Source of the DNA: an uncultured Prevotella sp.
Lineage (GTDB): Bacteria; Bacteroidota; Bacteroidia; Bacteroidales; Bacteroidaceae
NCBI GenBank assembly: GCA_946998295.1
Contig: CAMPYS010000023.1
Span: 1-29,701 of the forward strand
Direction of reading: 5' to 3'
DNA length: 29,701 bases
How positions within the stretch are numbered: the stretch's first letter is position 1; the number at the start of each line of letters is the position of its first letter. Below are positions 15,498-24,210 of the stretch, piece after piece. The notes under the pieces are model-generated. The model was not told the origin of the DNA, did no database searches, and saw only the letters and a program-made list of their open reading frames with translations. The position numbers and the translations under genes are program-made.

Positions 15498-16531
15498 CAA
15501 GTAACTATATAAATATCTTAAGAAATAGTGTTGAAGATTTATCTTTAGAAAAGTTAGCAGGTAAGAATATACTTATAACTGGTGCTACAGGTCTTATAGG
15601 TGGATGTATATGCGACATATTGATGCAACAAAATAAAGTTAATTGTTTTGTTTATGCATCTGGTAGGAATATTCAAAGAGCTAAAAAACGATTTTCAACT
15701 TATTGGAACAATCCATATTTTACATTTATAAAAATTGATGTAACAGAAAGAATAAATCTTAATATTGACTTTCATTTTATAATAGACGCAGCGTCTAATG
15801 CTTCACCTAAAGATTATATTACTACTCCTGTAAATGTTATAAAAGCAAACATTTATGGTGTAGACAACCTTTTAAATTATGGAAGAGAACATAACCTACA
15901 AAAGTTTGTTTATATATCTTCAGGAGAAGTGTATGGTGAGGGTGATGGCAGAATCTTCACAGAAAATTATAGTGGATATATAAACCCAACTACTATAAGA
16001 GCTTGTTATCCATCATCTAAACGAGCTGCAGAAACTATGACAGTATGCTATGCAAAACAATATAACCTTAATGTATCTATAGCAAGACCAACACACGTAT
16101 ATGGTCCATATTTTAGTCAGTTAGACAATAGAGTATACGCACAGTTTATTCGCAATGTACTCAACAATGAAGATATAATTATGAAAAGTTCTGGCAGACA
16201 GTTTAGGTCATGGTGCTTTGTTGTAGATTGTTCCACTGCAATATTATATATCATGCTAAAAGGTAATAATATGGAAGCATATAATGTAGCAGATAATACC
16301 TCAAATGTAAGTATTCGATATTTAGCAGAAGTTATAGCAGATTTATATGGTAAAAAGGTTGTAATACAGATACCAAAAACTATAGAAAAGGAGGGATATT
16401 CAAAAGTAACAAAGGCTATTTTTGATACCTCTAAACTCGAGGGATTAGGATGGCATAACATAAATTTTGATTTAAAAAATAAGTTATTACTAACTATAGA
16501 TGAATGTTCCAATGATTCACTTTGTAAATAA
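15494..16531 (+). CDS. NAD-dependent epimerase/dehydratase (extended SDR)
   Basis: I choose the ATG at 15494, which overlaps the upstream stop as ATGA, a translational-coupling arrangement; a TTG at 15485 is also in frame. The product has 345 residues. The NAD(P) loop is TGATGLIGG (29-37), the catalytic region SSGEVYG at 142-148, and YPSSK (Y172, K176) is the catalytic Tyr-x3-Lys. HVYGP follows. The pattern resembles UDP-glucuronate decarboxylase and related nucleotide-sugar modifying SDRs. Coupling to the cytidylyltransferase suggests it may act on a CDP-linked or phosphorylated polyol precursor instead; TarJ reductases of ribitol pathways belong to another superfamily. Substrate unknown. 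Confidence 0.85.
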   Translation: MTSNYINILRNSVEDLSLEKLAGKNILITGATGLIGGCICDILMQQNKVNCFVYASGRNIQRAKKRFSTYWNNPYFTFIKIDVTERINLNIDFHFIIDAASNASPKDYITTPVNVIKANIYGVDNLLNYGREHNLQKFVYISSGEVYGEGDGRIFTENYSGYINPTTIRACYPSSKRAAETMTVCYAKQYNLNVSIARPTHVYGPYFSQLDNRVYAQFIRNVLNNEDIIMKSSGRQFRSWCFVVDCSTAILYIMLKGNNMEAYNVADNTSNVSIRYLAEVIADLYGKKVVIQIPKTIEKEGYSKVTKAIFDTSKLEGLGWHNINFDLKNKLLLTIDECSNDSLCK

Positions 16532-16556
16532 ATTCATCATATATATTATTTATAAT

Positions 16557-16592
16557 AAAGACTTTTTTGTTTATATTCGTTTTTAAGTCTTT
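16557..16592 (+). terminator. Stem-loop after the SDR gene
   Basis: AAAGACTT (16557-16564) and AAGTCTTT (16585-16592) are perfectly complementary around a T-rich 20-base loop. It starts 26 bases after the SDR stop codon. The trailing sequence is not a clean T run, so efficiency is uncertain. Confidence 0.55.
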
Positions 16593-16629
16593 CATAAAGA
16601 AAAAGAATATAAAAAATATATTTAGCTTT

Positions 16630-16637
16630 TATATTTG
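16630..16637 (+). promoter_or_regulatory. Upstream alternative -7 element for glp operon
   Basis: TATATTTG matches the -7 consensus exactly, 185 bases before glpA. It would place the inverted repeat at 16687-16722 inside the leader. The nearer box at 16727-16734 is preferred. Confidence 0.3.
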
Positions 16638-16686
16638 AATATAGAAAAAACTTACTAAATTAATAAAATCAGGTCTTATAAAGTTA

Positions 16687-16722
16687 ATAAATCTAAATAA
16701 AATAATATTTATTTAGATTTAT
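16687..16722. promoter_or_regulatory. 15-bp perfect inverted repeat, candidate glp operator
   Basis: Bases 16687-16701 are the exact reverse complement of 16708-16722, with six bases between (core half AATCTAAAT). The palindrome ends four bases before the -7 box at 16727 and covers the -33 position, where no TTTG is present. That geometry suits an activator-dependent or repressed promoter. An Rho-independent terminator is unlikely: there is no gene directly upstream and no T tract follows. Confidence 0.6.
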
Positions 16723-16726
16723 ATTA

Positions 16727-16734
16727 TACCTTTG
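16727..16734 (+). promoter_or_regulatory. -7 element of the glp operon
   Basis: TACCTTTG is an exact TAnnTTTG match 88 bases before the glpA start. The -33 region is occupied by the inverted repeat instead of TTTG, so basal activity is probably low and dependent on a regulator. Confidence 0.55.
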
Positions 16735-16822
16735 CTTTATAAACGAAAGCAAATACTTTTGAAGCGAATAAGAATATAAAAGAACAAGATTTCGTAAAGA
16801 AATAATTAATATAGACCTACAG

Positions 16823-18454
16823 ATGAAAACGAATCATAATCATAACATCAATAGCGAGTATGATGTCATTATTATAGGTGGCGGTATTACTGGAGCTGGA
16901 ACAGCTCGTGATTGTGCTATGCGTGGTTTAAGTGTACTTGTAGTAGATAAGCAAGATTTTGCTAACGGAGCTACAGGTCGTAATCACGGTTTATTGCATA
17001 GTGGTGCTCGTTATGCTGTAACTGATAGAGAATCAGCTGCCGAGTGTATAAGAGAGAATATGACACTACGCAAAATAGCAGCTCATTGTGTTGAGGAAAC
17101 TGACGGGTTGTTTATATCTCTTCCAGAGGATGACCTTTCTTTTCAAGCTACTTTTGTTGATTCTTGTTTAAAAGCTGGTATTCGTGCTGATATTATTTCG
17201 CCAGAAGAAGCACGCCTTATAGAACCAGCAGTAAACAAAGATTTAATAGGTGCTGTTCGAGTACCAGATGCTTCAATAGACCCATTTCATTTAACAACTG
17301 CAAATATATTAGATGCTTGTCGCTATGGTGCAAAAGCATTGAATTATACAGAGGCCATAAAATTACTTATTTCTAATGGACGTGTTACGGGAGTTAGGCT
17401 ACGTAATAATCGTACAGGTGAAGAATACGAAGTACATTCACGCCTTGTTATTGTTGCTGCTGGTATTTGGGGGATGCCTGTATTAAAGATGGCTGATATT
17501 ACATTAAATATGTTTCCTGCTAAAGGAACATTATTAATATTTGGTCATAGGGTAAATAATATGGTTATAAATAGATGTAGGAAGCCTGCTAATGCAGATA
17601 TCTTAGTACCAGATGACACAGTATGCGTAATAGGAACAACCAGCGACCGTGTTCCAATAGATACAGTGGATGATATGAAACCTACATTTGAAGAGGTTGA
17701 TTTATTAATAAAAGAGGGCGAAAAATTAGCTCCAGCTTTAGGTACAACTCGTATTATAAGAGCTTATGCAGGTGTTCGTCCTTTAGTTGCTGCCGATAAT
17801 GACCCTTCTGGTCGTAGCATAAGTCGTGGAATAGTATGTATTGATCACGAAAAACGTGATGGCTTGTCAGGGCTAATCACTATAACAGGTGGTAAAATGA
17901 TGACATATCGTCTTATGGCAGAAGAGGCAACTAACTTAGCATGTAAAAAGTTAGGCGTAAATAAACCATGTGAAACAGCCGAAAGATTACTAATAGGATC
18001 TGAAGGTTTAGATAAATCAAAAATATCAGCTTACAAACCGAAAGCATATATAGCAGCTATTGGACGTCAAGGTACAAAAGCTTCTGAGATTTCGGAAAAT
18101 GATTCTATCGACAAAGCTCTGATATGCGAATGTGAAGAAGTAAGTGTAGGAGAGGTAAAATATGCTGTAAATAGTTTACATGTTGATACATTGATTGATC
18201 TTAGACGTCGTACTCGCATAGGTATGGGTACTTGTCAAAGTGAACTTTGTGCTTGTAAGGCAGCAGGAGTAATGTGTTCTTTAAATAAGAATCCAGAAAA
18301 AACTTTAAAGGATTTAGGTAGCTTTATTAATGAGCGTTGGCGTGGTATGCGTACAGTTGCTTGGGGTAGTAATATTTCTGAAGCTCACCTTACAGCTACT
18401 ATATATCAAGGATTATGCGGAATAAATCAATTTATTAACGAAAACAAGGCTTAA
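16823..18454 (+). CDS. glpA: Anaerobic glycerol-3-phosphate dehydrogenase, subunit A
   Basis: The catalytic FAD subunit of the anaerobic enzyme, which oxidises glycerol-3-phosphate to DHAP at the inner face of the cytoplasmic membrane. Length 543 equals the usual size. The FAD loop is DVIIIGGGITGAGTARD (14-30), followed by the DAO-fold block GATGRNHGLLHSGARYAV (49-66). GVRPL and the GGKMMTYR block near 350 are also typical. The C-terminal BFD-like domain (about 430-485) has ICECEEV and GTCQSELCAC, whose cysteines hold an iron-sulfur cluster. These features separate GlpA from aerobic GlpD. It is the first gene of the locus; glpB follows after 2 bases. Confidence 0.95.
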   Translation: MKTNHNHNINSEYDVIIIGGGITGAGTARDCAMRGLSVLVVDKQDFANGATGRNHGLLHSGARYAVTDRESAAECIRENMTLRKIAAHCVEETDGLFISLPEDDLSFQATFVDSCLKAGIRADIISPEEARLIEPAVNKDLIGAVRVPDASIDPFHLTTANILDACRYGAKALNYTEAIKLLISNGRVTGVRLRNNRTGEEYEVHSRLVIVAAGIWGMPVLKMADITLNMFPAKGTLLIFGHRVNNMVINRCRKPANADILVPDDTVCVIGTTSDRVPIDTVDDMKPTFEEVDLLIKEGEKLAPALGTTRIIRAYAGVRPLVAADNDPSGRSISRGIVCIDHEKRDGLSGLITITGGKMMTYRLMAEEATNLACKKLGVNKPCETAERLLIGSEGLDKSKISAYKPKAYIAAIGRQGTKASEISENDSIDKALICECEEVSVGEVKYAVNSLHVDTLIDLRRRTRIGMGTCQSELCACKAAGVMCSLNKNPEKTLKDLGSFINERWRGMRTVAWGSNISEAHLTATIYQGLCGINQFINENKA

Positions 18455-18456
18455 AT

Positions 18457-19704
18457 ATGAAATACGATGTAATTATTATTGGAGGAGGCTTAAGCTCATT
18501 AACGGCAGGTATCAAACTTGCTGATTTAGGCAAACGCGTATGTCTTGTTTCTGAAGGGCAAAACGCTCTCCACTTTTTTTCAGGATCATTCGATTTATTA
18601 GGTTATAATTTAGAGGGTAAAACTGTAAAAAATCCCATTGATGCAATTACTTCTTTACCAGAAAATCATCCTTATAATATAATAGGTAATAAAAATATAA
18701 CTGCATTAGCTGATACAGCTAAGTCATTATTAAACGAAATAGGTATCAAAACTATAGGTGATTCAGCAAATAATCATTATCGTATCACCCCAATAGGAAC
18801 ACTTAAGCCAACATGGCTTACAGTTGATAGTTTAGCAACATCAGAATCTATAGATAAGCTAAATTGGAAAACAGCTGACTTGATAAATATTAAAGGCTTT
18901 TTAGATTTACCAGTAAGTTTCCTATCACATAATCTCAAAAAAATTGGTACAGAATGTCATGTTAAAGATATTACTACTGAAGTTTTGACCCAAGCTCGTA
19001 AGAGTCCAACTGAAATGCGTGCTTCTAATATTGCAAAATATTTAAATGACAAATCCAGTTTAGAAGACTTTGCAGATGCAATAAATTCAATAAGTTCTGA
19101 TTCGGAAGTAGTTCTTTTACCTTCTGTAATAGGTATTTTTTCTGATCATCAAGTAGATGTTTTAAGAAAACTTATAAAAAAGCCAATTGCTTTTGTTGCT
19201 ACAATGCCGCCTTCAGTTACAGGAATTAGAATATCTACATTATTAAAACAAAAGTTCCATGAGTTAGGGGGGACTATTTTAGTTGGCAATAAAGCTATAT
19301 CTGGGGAATTTAAAGATAATAAGCTAGATTCAATCGCAATACAACAATTACCAGACGAAAAGTTTTATGCAGATAATTTCATATTAGCTACAGGTTCTTT
19401 CTTAAGCCATGGTATAGAGTCAAATTATAATAGAATATATGAACCAATATTTGATTTAGATGTGGAATCCGATCTTGATCGTAAAAATTGGACTGTTGAA
19501 AACGTTTATTCTACTCAACCATATATGAGCTATGGTGTAAAGGTTAATAATGATTTTAAAGTATCTAAAGCAGGTAAAATAATAGAGAACCTTTATGCTA
19601 TAGGTTCTGTAATTTGTGGGAACAATGATGTACAGCTCTCAAGCTATGCAGGAGTATCTATGCTAACAGCTTTAAAAGTAACAGAGATTTTAAACAGGAG
19701 ATAA
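18457..19704 (+). CDS. glpB: Anaerobic glycerol-3-phosphate dehydrogenase, subunit B
   Basis: The second, flavin-binding subunit of the GlpABC complex, which passes electrons from GlpA towards GlpC. The 415 residues match E. coli GlpB in size (419). The N terminus reads YDVIIIGGGLSSLTAGIKLA and continues with HFFSGSFDLLG, the GlpB-specific block. The C terminus has the NLYAIGSVICGNNDVQLSSY motif for the flavin pyrophosphate or isoalloxazine region. It lies 2 bases after glpA and 6 before glpC, so translation is likely coupled. Confidence 0.93.
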   Translation: MKYDVIIIGGGLSSLTAGIKLADLGKRVCLVSEGQNALHFFSGSFDLLGYNLEGKTVKNPIDAITSLPENHPYNIIGNKNITALADTAKSLLNEIGIKTIGDSANNHYRITPIGTLKPTWLTVDSLATSESIDKLNWKTADLINIKGFLDLPVSFLSHNLKKIGTECHVKDITTEVLTQARKSPTEMRASNIAKYLNDKSSLEDFADAINSISSDSEVVLLPSVIGIFSDHQVDVLRKLIKKPIAFVATMPPSVTGIRISTLLKQKFHELGGTILVGNKAISGEFKDNKLDSIAIQQLPDEKFYADNFILATGSFLSHGIESNYNRIYEPIFDLDVESDLDRKNWTVENVYSTQPYMSYGVKVNNDFKVSKAGKIIENLYAIGSVICGNNDVQLSSYAGVSMLTALKVTEILNRR

Positions 19705-19710
19705 AACATT

Positions 19711-20973
19711 ATGAACGAACAAGGAATACAACTAAAAAATATAAGTGGAAATAATTTAGAGCAATGCCTTAAATGTTCTATATGTACTGCATACTGCCCA
19801 GTTTCAGCGGTTACACCAGAATATCCTGGTCCAAAACATTCAGGACCAGACCAAGAGCGATACAGATTAAAGGATGAAAAATTCTTTGATACAGCCTTAA
19901 AAATGTGTTTAAATTGTAAACGTTGTGAAGTATCATGTCCCTCAGGTGTACGTATAGCTGACATTATACAGTCTGCTCGTATAAAATACACTAAAAAACG
20001 CCCTATACTACGTGATGTTATGCTTGCCAACACTGATTTTGTTGGAACTATGGCAAATATGGTTGCACCTATAGTAAATGTTACACTTGGTTTAAAACCT
20101 GTAAAAGCTGTATTGCATGGTGTTATGGGTATTGATAAACATCGTACATTTCCAGCATATACTAGGCAAAAGTTTGAAACGTGGTTCAAACGTAATGCAG
20201 CTGCTAAACAAGATTCTTTCAAACACCATGTTAGCTATTTTCACGGTTGTTATGTAAATTACAACTTTCCACAATTAGGTAAAGATTTTGTAAAAATAAT
20301 GAATGCTATAGGTTATGGTGTACATTTGTTGGAAAAGGAAAAATGTTGTGGCGTAGCATTAATGGCAAATGGTCTTTATGGACAAGCAAAAAAACAAGGT
20401 AAAATAAATTTAGATTCTATACGTAAATCATTTAAACAAGAGAACAGAGTTGTATTAACAACAAGTTCAACGTGTACTTTCACTATGCGTGATGAATATA
20501 AGCATTTATTAAAATTAGAAAACGATGACCTGCTTAAAGGTATATCACTTGCTACGCGTTTTATATATAAATTAATAAATTCAGGAAAAGTGAAAGTAGC
20601 CTTTCGTAAAGACTTTAAAATGAGTGCTGCCTACCATTCTGCTTGCCACATGGAAAAAATGGGATGGGTTATCTATAGTACTGAATTATTAAAACTAATT
20701 CCTGGGATGAATCTAATTATGTTAAACTCTCAATGTTGTGGTATAGCTGGTACTTATGGGTTTAAAAGAGAAAACTATGAACGTTCACAGAAGATAGGCT
20801 CTGGTCTATTTGAACAAATAAAGGCACTCAATCCAGATTATGTTACTACAGATTGTGAAACATGTAAATGGCAAATAGAAATGGCGACGCCTTATAAAGT
20901 ACTCAATCCAATATCTATATTTGCAGATGCTCTTGATGTAGAAGAGACTATGAAATTAAACGGAATCAAGTAG
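19711..20973 (+). CDS. glpC: Anaerobic glycerol-3-phosphate dehydrogenase, subunit C
   Basis: The membrane-associated iron-sulfur subunit that delivers electrons to the quinone pool. Length 420 (E. coli 396). Two ferredoxin-type 4Fe-4S motifs are intact: C19-x2-C22-x2-C25-x3-C29 and C66-x2-C69-x2-C72-x3-C76. Two CCG domains follow, one with HGCYVNY and KEKCCGVAL, the other with CHMEKMG and NSQCCGIAG, as in heterodisulfide-reductase-type subunits. The rest of the pair (GlpA, GlpB) is directly upstream. In an anaerobic Bacteroidota the acceptor is probably menaquinone feeding fumarate reduction (inference). Confidence 0.95.
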   Translation: MNEQGIQLKNISGNNLEQCLKCSICTAYCPVSAVTPEYPGPKHSGPDQERYRLKDEKFFDTALKMCLNCKRCEVSCPSGVRIADIIQSARIKYTKKRPILRDVMLANTDFVGTMANMVAPIVNVTLGLKPVKAVLHGVMGIDKHRTFPAYTRQKFETWFKRNAAAKQDSFKHHVSYFHGCYVNYNFPQLGKDFVKIMNAIGYGVHLLEKEKCCGVALMANGLYGQAKKQGKINLDSIRKSFKQENRVVLTTSSTCTFTMRDEYKHLLKLENDDLLKGISLATRFIYKLINSGKVKVAFRKDFKMSAAYHSACHMEKMGWVIYSTELLKLIPGMNLIMLNSQCCGIAGTYGFKRENYERSQKIGSGLFEQIKALNPDYVTTDCETCKWQIEMATPYKVLNPISIFADALDVEETMKLNGIK

Positions 20974-21009
20974 TAAAAGAATACCTATATACAAAAATAA
21001 AATTATCAA

Positions 21010-21024
21010 TTTAAGTGACTTAAA
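21010..21024. promoter_or_regulatory. 7-bp palindrome before glpK
   Basis: TTTAAGTGACTTAAA is a perfect palindrome around one central base, in the 84-base gap between glpC and glpK. No exact -7 box accompanies it. It may be an internal operator or an RNA-processing site. Confidence 0.35.
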
Positions 21025-21057
21025 ATATTAATACAAAATCTAAAAATCACAATTATT

Positions 21058-22545
21058 ATGGGAAAATTTATTTTAGCTCTCGACCAAGGAACTACTAGTT
21101 CTAGAGCTATCGTATTTGATCATGATGGAAAAATTTGTTCTGTTGCACAGAAAGAGTTTAAACAGTATTTTCCAAAACCAGGTTGGGTTGAGCATAATCC
21201 AAATGAAATTTGGTCTTCAGAAGCTGCTGTTATTGCAGAAGCTATATCTGCTATTGATATAAATGGTTTAGATATAGCAGCTATAGGTATAACAAACCAG
21301 CGTGAAACAACTATTGTATGGGATATTGACACTGAGGAGCCAATATATAATGCTATAGTTTGGCAAGATAGGCGTACAGCAGAGTTTTGTGATAAACTTA
21401 GAGCTGAAGGGCATACTGATGTAATTCGTAAGAAGACTGGACTTATTCTTGATGCTTATTTTAGCGGTACTAAAATTAAATGGATTTTGGATAATGTGCC
21501 AGGAGCACGTGAAAGAGCAAAAGCAGGTAAATTACGTTTCGGTAATGTAGATTCTTGGTTAGTTTGGCGATTAACTCGAGGCAGTGTACATGTTACCGAT
21601 GTTACTAATGCTTCTCGTACAATGTTATTTAATATAAATACCTTGGAATGGGATAAGGAATTATTAGAATTATTAGATATTCCTTTGTCAATGATGCCTG
21701 AAGTTAAATCAAGTTCCGAAATTTATGGACATACAAAGACTACTATTTTTGCACATGAAGTACCAATAGCAGGAATAGCAGGTGACCAGCAATCTGCATT
21801 ATTTGGGCAAATGTGTATAAAACCTGGTGCTATCAAAAATACTTATGGAACAGGGTGCTTTGTTATGCTAAATGTTGGAGATAAACCAGTTATGTCTGCA
21901 AATAACCTTTTAACAACTATAGCATGGAAAATAGGTAATAAAACTACTTACGCACTTGAAGGATCTATATATGTAGGTGGTTCAGTTGTTCAATGGCTAC
22001 GCGATGGCTTAGGACTAATACAATCTTCAAGTGAAATAGAAAAACTTGCACAATCCGTTCCTGACAGTGGAGGAGTTTATTTTGTACCTGCATTAACAGG
22101 ATTAGCAGCACCTTATTGGGATCCATATGCTCGCGGAACAATTGTTGGAATTACTCGAGGTACAACATCTGCTCACATAGCAAGAGCAGCACTTGATGGT
22201 ATTGCTTTTCAAACTTATGATATAGCAAAAGCTATGTCTAAGGATATGAATGCTCCTCTTGTTGAGCTAAAAGTAGACGGTGGAGCTTCACGCAATAATC
22301 TACTCATGCAATATCAAGCAGATTTATTAGGTATAAATGTTATACGTCCAAGAATAACCGAGACAACAGCACTTGGTGTAGCTTATTTAGCTGGCTTAGC
22401 TGTAGGATTTTGGAAAGATATTGACGAAGTAAAAAAACAATGGCATGAAGAAAGGATATTTGTCCCAACAACTGATACAGATGCTATTGAATCAGCGAAA
22501 AAAGGATGGGAAAATGCTATTAATAGAACTTTAACAAAACAATAA
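21058..22545 (+). CDS. glpK: Glycerol kinase
   Basis: A cytosolic FGGY-family kinase that phosphorylates glycerol with ATP, trapping what enters through GlpF. At 495 residues it is the normal length (E. coli 502). The ATP-binding start is LDQGTTSSRAIVFDHDG (7-23). The substrate region has TNQRET and WQDRRT. GDQQSALFGQ and the C-terminal DGGASRNNLLMQ adenosine motif are all present. The gap to glpC (84 bases) is the longest in the first half of the locus, so a separate control point is possible; glpF follows after 68 bases. Confidence 0.97.
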   Translation: MGKFILALDQGTTSSRAIVFDHDGKICSVAQKEFKQYFPKPGWVEHNPNEIWSSEAAVIAEAISAIDINGLDIAAIGITNQRETTIVWDIDTEEPIYNAIVWQDRRTAEFCDKLRAEGHTDVIRKKTGLILDAYFSGTKIKWILDNVPGARERAKAGKLRFGNVDSWLVWRLTRGSVHVTDVTNASRTMLFNINTLEWDKELLELLDIPLSMMPEVKSSSEIYGHTKTTIFAHEVPIAGIAGDQQSALFGQMCIKPGAIKNTYGTGCFVMLNVGDKPVMSANNLLTTIAWKIGNKTTYALEGSIYVGGSVVQWLRDGLGLIQSSSEIEKLAQSVPDSGGVYFVPALTGLAAPYWDPYARGTIVGITRGTTSAHIARAALDGIAFQTYDIAKAMSKDMNAPLVELKVDGGASRNNLLMQYQADLLGINVIRPRITETTALGVAYLAGLAVGFWKDIDEVKKQWHEERIFVPTTDTDAIESAKKGWENAINRTLTKQ

Positions 22546-22613
22546 ACAAAACCTTAAATATTAATCAAAAATAGAATAATTTAATTAAAAACAATTTAAA
22601 GACTAAAAAACCT

Positions 22614-23363
22614 ATGGAATATTCAATGACAACACAGTTCTTAATGGAACTTATAGGGACTTTAATATTAGTCCTGTTTGGAGATGGTGTATGCGCCTGT
22701 GTTACGCTTAACAAGAGTAAAGGGCAAAACTCTGGCTGGATAGTTATAACAATAGCATGGGGTTTAGCTGTTTGTATGGGAGTTTTAGTAGCTGGCCCAT
22801 ATACTGGTGCTCATCTTAATCCTGCTGTATCAGTAGGTTTAGCTTGTGCAGGTATGTTCCCATGGTCATCAGTACCAGTATATATTATTGCCCAAATGAT
22901 AGGTGGTGTTATAGGAGGTTTACTTGTTTGGCTTTTCTATAAAGACCATTATGATCAGACAGATGATGAAGCAGCTAAACTTGGAACTTTTTGCACAGCT
23001 CCAGCCATACGAAACTATAAGATGAACCTACTTAGTGAAATTATAGCAACTATAGTATTGGTTTTTATTATCATTTCTTTTAGTTCTATTGGTAATAAGG
23101 GCGATATTGTTCATTACAAAATGGGATTAGCGGCATTAGGTCCAATACCTGTAACTCTACTAATAATAGCCTTAGGTATGTCTCTCGGTGGAACAACTGG
23201 TTATGCAATGAATCCTGCGCGCGATTTATCGCCACGTATAGCTCATGCTATCTGTATAGGTGGCAAAAATGATTGGAGCTACTCTTGGGTACCTGTTGTA
23301 GGTTCAATGATAGGTGGTGTAATAGCTGGATTTTTAGGGGGACTTTTATTCATAAATAATTGA
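22614..23363 (+). CDS. glpF: Glycerol facilitator (aquaglyceroporin)
   Basis: A 249-residue MIP-family channel for passive glycerol entry across the inner membrane. Six membrane helices are visible with the two half-helix motifs HLNPAVS (N69-A71) and MNPARDLSPR (N200-A202). Aspartate D204 after the second NPA-R, as NPARD, is the glycerol-facilitator mark; aquaporins usually have another residue there. A start at Met5 is also possible. The gene sits between glpK and an outer-membrane protein gene that starts 11 bases downstream, so the two are probably translated from the same mRNA. Confidence 0.95.
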   Translation: MEYSMTTQFLMELIGTLILVLFGDGVCACVTLNKSKGQNSGWIVITIAWGLAVCMGVLVAGPYTGAHLNPAVSVGLACAGMFPWSSVPVYIIAQMIGGVIGGLLVWLFYKDHYDQTDDEAAKLGTFCTAPAIRNYKMNLLSEIIATIVLVFIIISFSSIGNKGDIVHYKMGLAALGPIPVTLLIIALGMSLGGTTGYAMNPARDLSPRIAHAICIGGKNDWSYSWVPVVGSMIGGVIAGFLGGLLFINN

Positions 23364-23374
23364 GATTTATAATT

Positions 23375-24133
23375 ATGCAGAATCAAATAAATAAAATTTT
23401 TGGATTATTAATAGTGTTAGCATTTACAATGTTGACTGTTAACGCTCAAAAATTACATATTGTCTCTGGTCTTGAAACTACTCATTTATGGCGTGGTTGT
23501 GAAGTTTCTAAAGGCCTTACATTAACAAATGAAGCAGCTATTTCTACCAATAATAACAGTCTTCGTTTCGGATTATGGGGTGGTATGCAAATAGCAGGAG
23601 AATATAAAGAGTTTGATTACTATCTATCTTATACAAAAGGTGGATTTACAGCTTCACTATGGGATATTTACAATTTTACAGATGGTATATATACTAATAG
23701 CAAAGCCTATAATATTTTTAACTATGATGCAAAAACAACAGGACATTTTCTTGATGCTACTTTAAGTTATAACTTTGGCGAAAAATGTCCTCTATCTTTA
23801 TCTTGGTCAACTATTTTAGCTGGAAGGGATAGAAACACACAAAATAGTGAAAATATGTACTCCACATTTGTACAAACTTCTTATAAAGTATATGAGGATG
23901 ATAACTTTATTGTTACCCCATCTGTTGGTGGAAGCTTTGCCCTAAATAAGGAAAATGGAATAGATAGAACTTTCTATGGCAATTCTGCTATAGGTATTAA
24001 TGATGTAAGATTAAATCTTACATACAAATTGAAAGTTGGTAAACATTCTATGCCAATAACAACTACAGCAATGTGGAACCCTGAAGCCAATAAGGGGTAT
24101 TTTTGCGCTTCTATTAATTTATTAAATATATAA
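23375..24133 (+). CDS. Outer-membrane beta-barrel protein of the glp locus, unassigned
   Basis: The start is the ATG at 23375, giving a signal peptide that ends VNAQ about 24 residues in; an in-frame TTG at 23360 would overlap the glpF stop. The mature protein (about 228 residues) is rich in alternating hydrophobic beta strands. It starts HIVSGLETTHLWRG, includes FDYYLSYTKGGFTASLWDIYNF, and ends ANKGYFCASINLLNI with a strand-like C terminus. I do not recognise a named family; it resembles generic Bacteroidota porin-like barrels. Its place between glpF and glpT suggests an outer-membrane route for glycerol or glycerol phosphate, but this is inference from location. A strong stem-loop follows. 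Confidence 0.7.
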   Translation: MQNQINKIFGLLIVLAFTMLTVNAQKLHIVSGLETTHLWRGCEVSKGLTLTNEAAISTNNNSLRFGLWGGMQIAGEYKEFDYYLSYTKGGFTASLWDIYNFTDGIYTNSKAYNIFNYDAKTTGHFLDATLSYNFGEKCPLSLSWSTILAGRDRNTQNSENMYSTFVQTSYKVYEDDNFIVTPSVGGSFALNKENGIDRTFYGNSAIGINDVRLNLTYKLKVGKHSMPITTTAMWNPEANKGYFCASINLLNI

Positions 24134-24146
24134 ATTAAAGTATTAT

Positions 24147-24189
24147 TATAGCAGAATCTATACAATATAAATATATAGATTCTGTTATA
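24147..24189 (+). terminator. 16-bp stem-loop between the barrel gene and glpT
   Basis: Bases 24147-24162 pair with 24174-24189 over 16 positions with a single G-U pair and an 11-base loop (core AGAATCTATA). There is no T tract after it. It could be a partial terminator that reduces expression of glpT and beyond, a mRNA end protector, or a binding site. The half-site shares the hexamer AATCTA with the glp operator candidate, which may be chance. Confidence 0.55.
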
Positions 24190-24210
24190 TATAATAATAG
24201 ATGTGAATAA

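Noticed and set aside
16117..16512. 131-residue minus-strand reading frame opposite the SDR
   Set aside because: It is a shadow of the SDR frame, whose NAD and catalytic motifs are intact.
16687..16722. Terminator for the SDR operon
   Set aside because: It is 155 bases past the SDR stop, lacks a T tract, and another stem (16557-16592) fits that role; its position at the -7 box suggests an operator.
19644..20222. 192-residue minus-strand reading frame opposite glpB/glpC
   Set aside because: It lies antisense to the GlpC cysteine motifs, which are clearly coding, and its own translation shows no family features.
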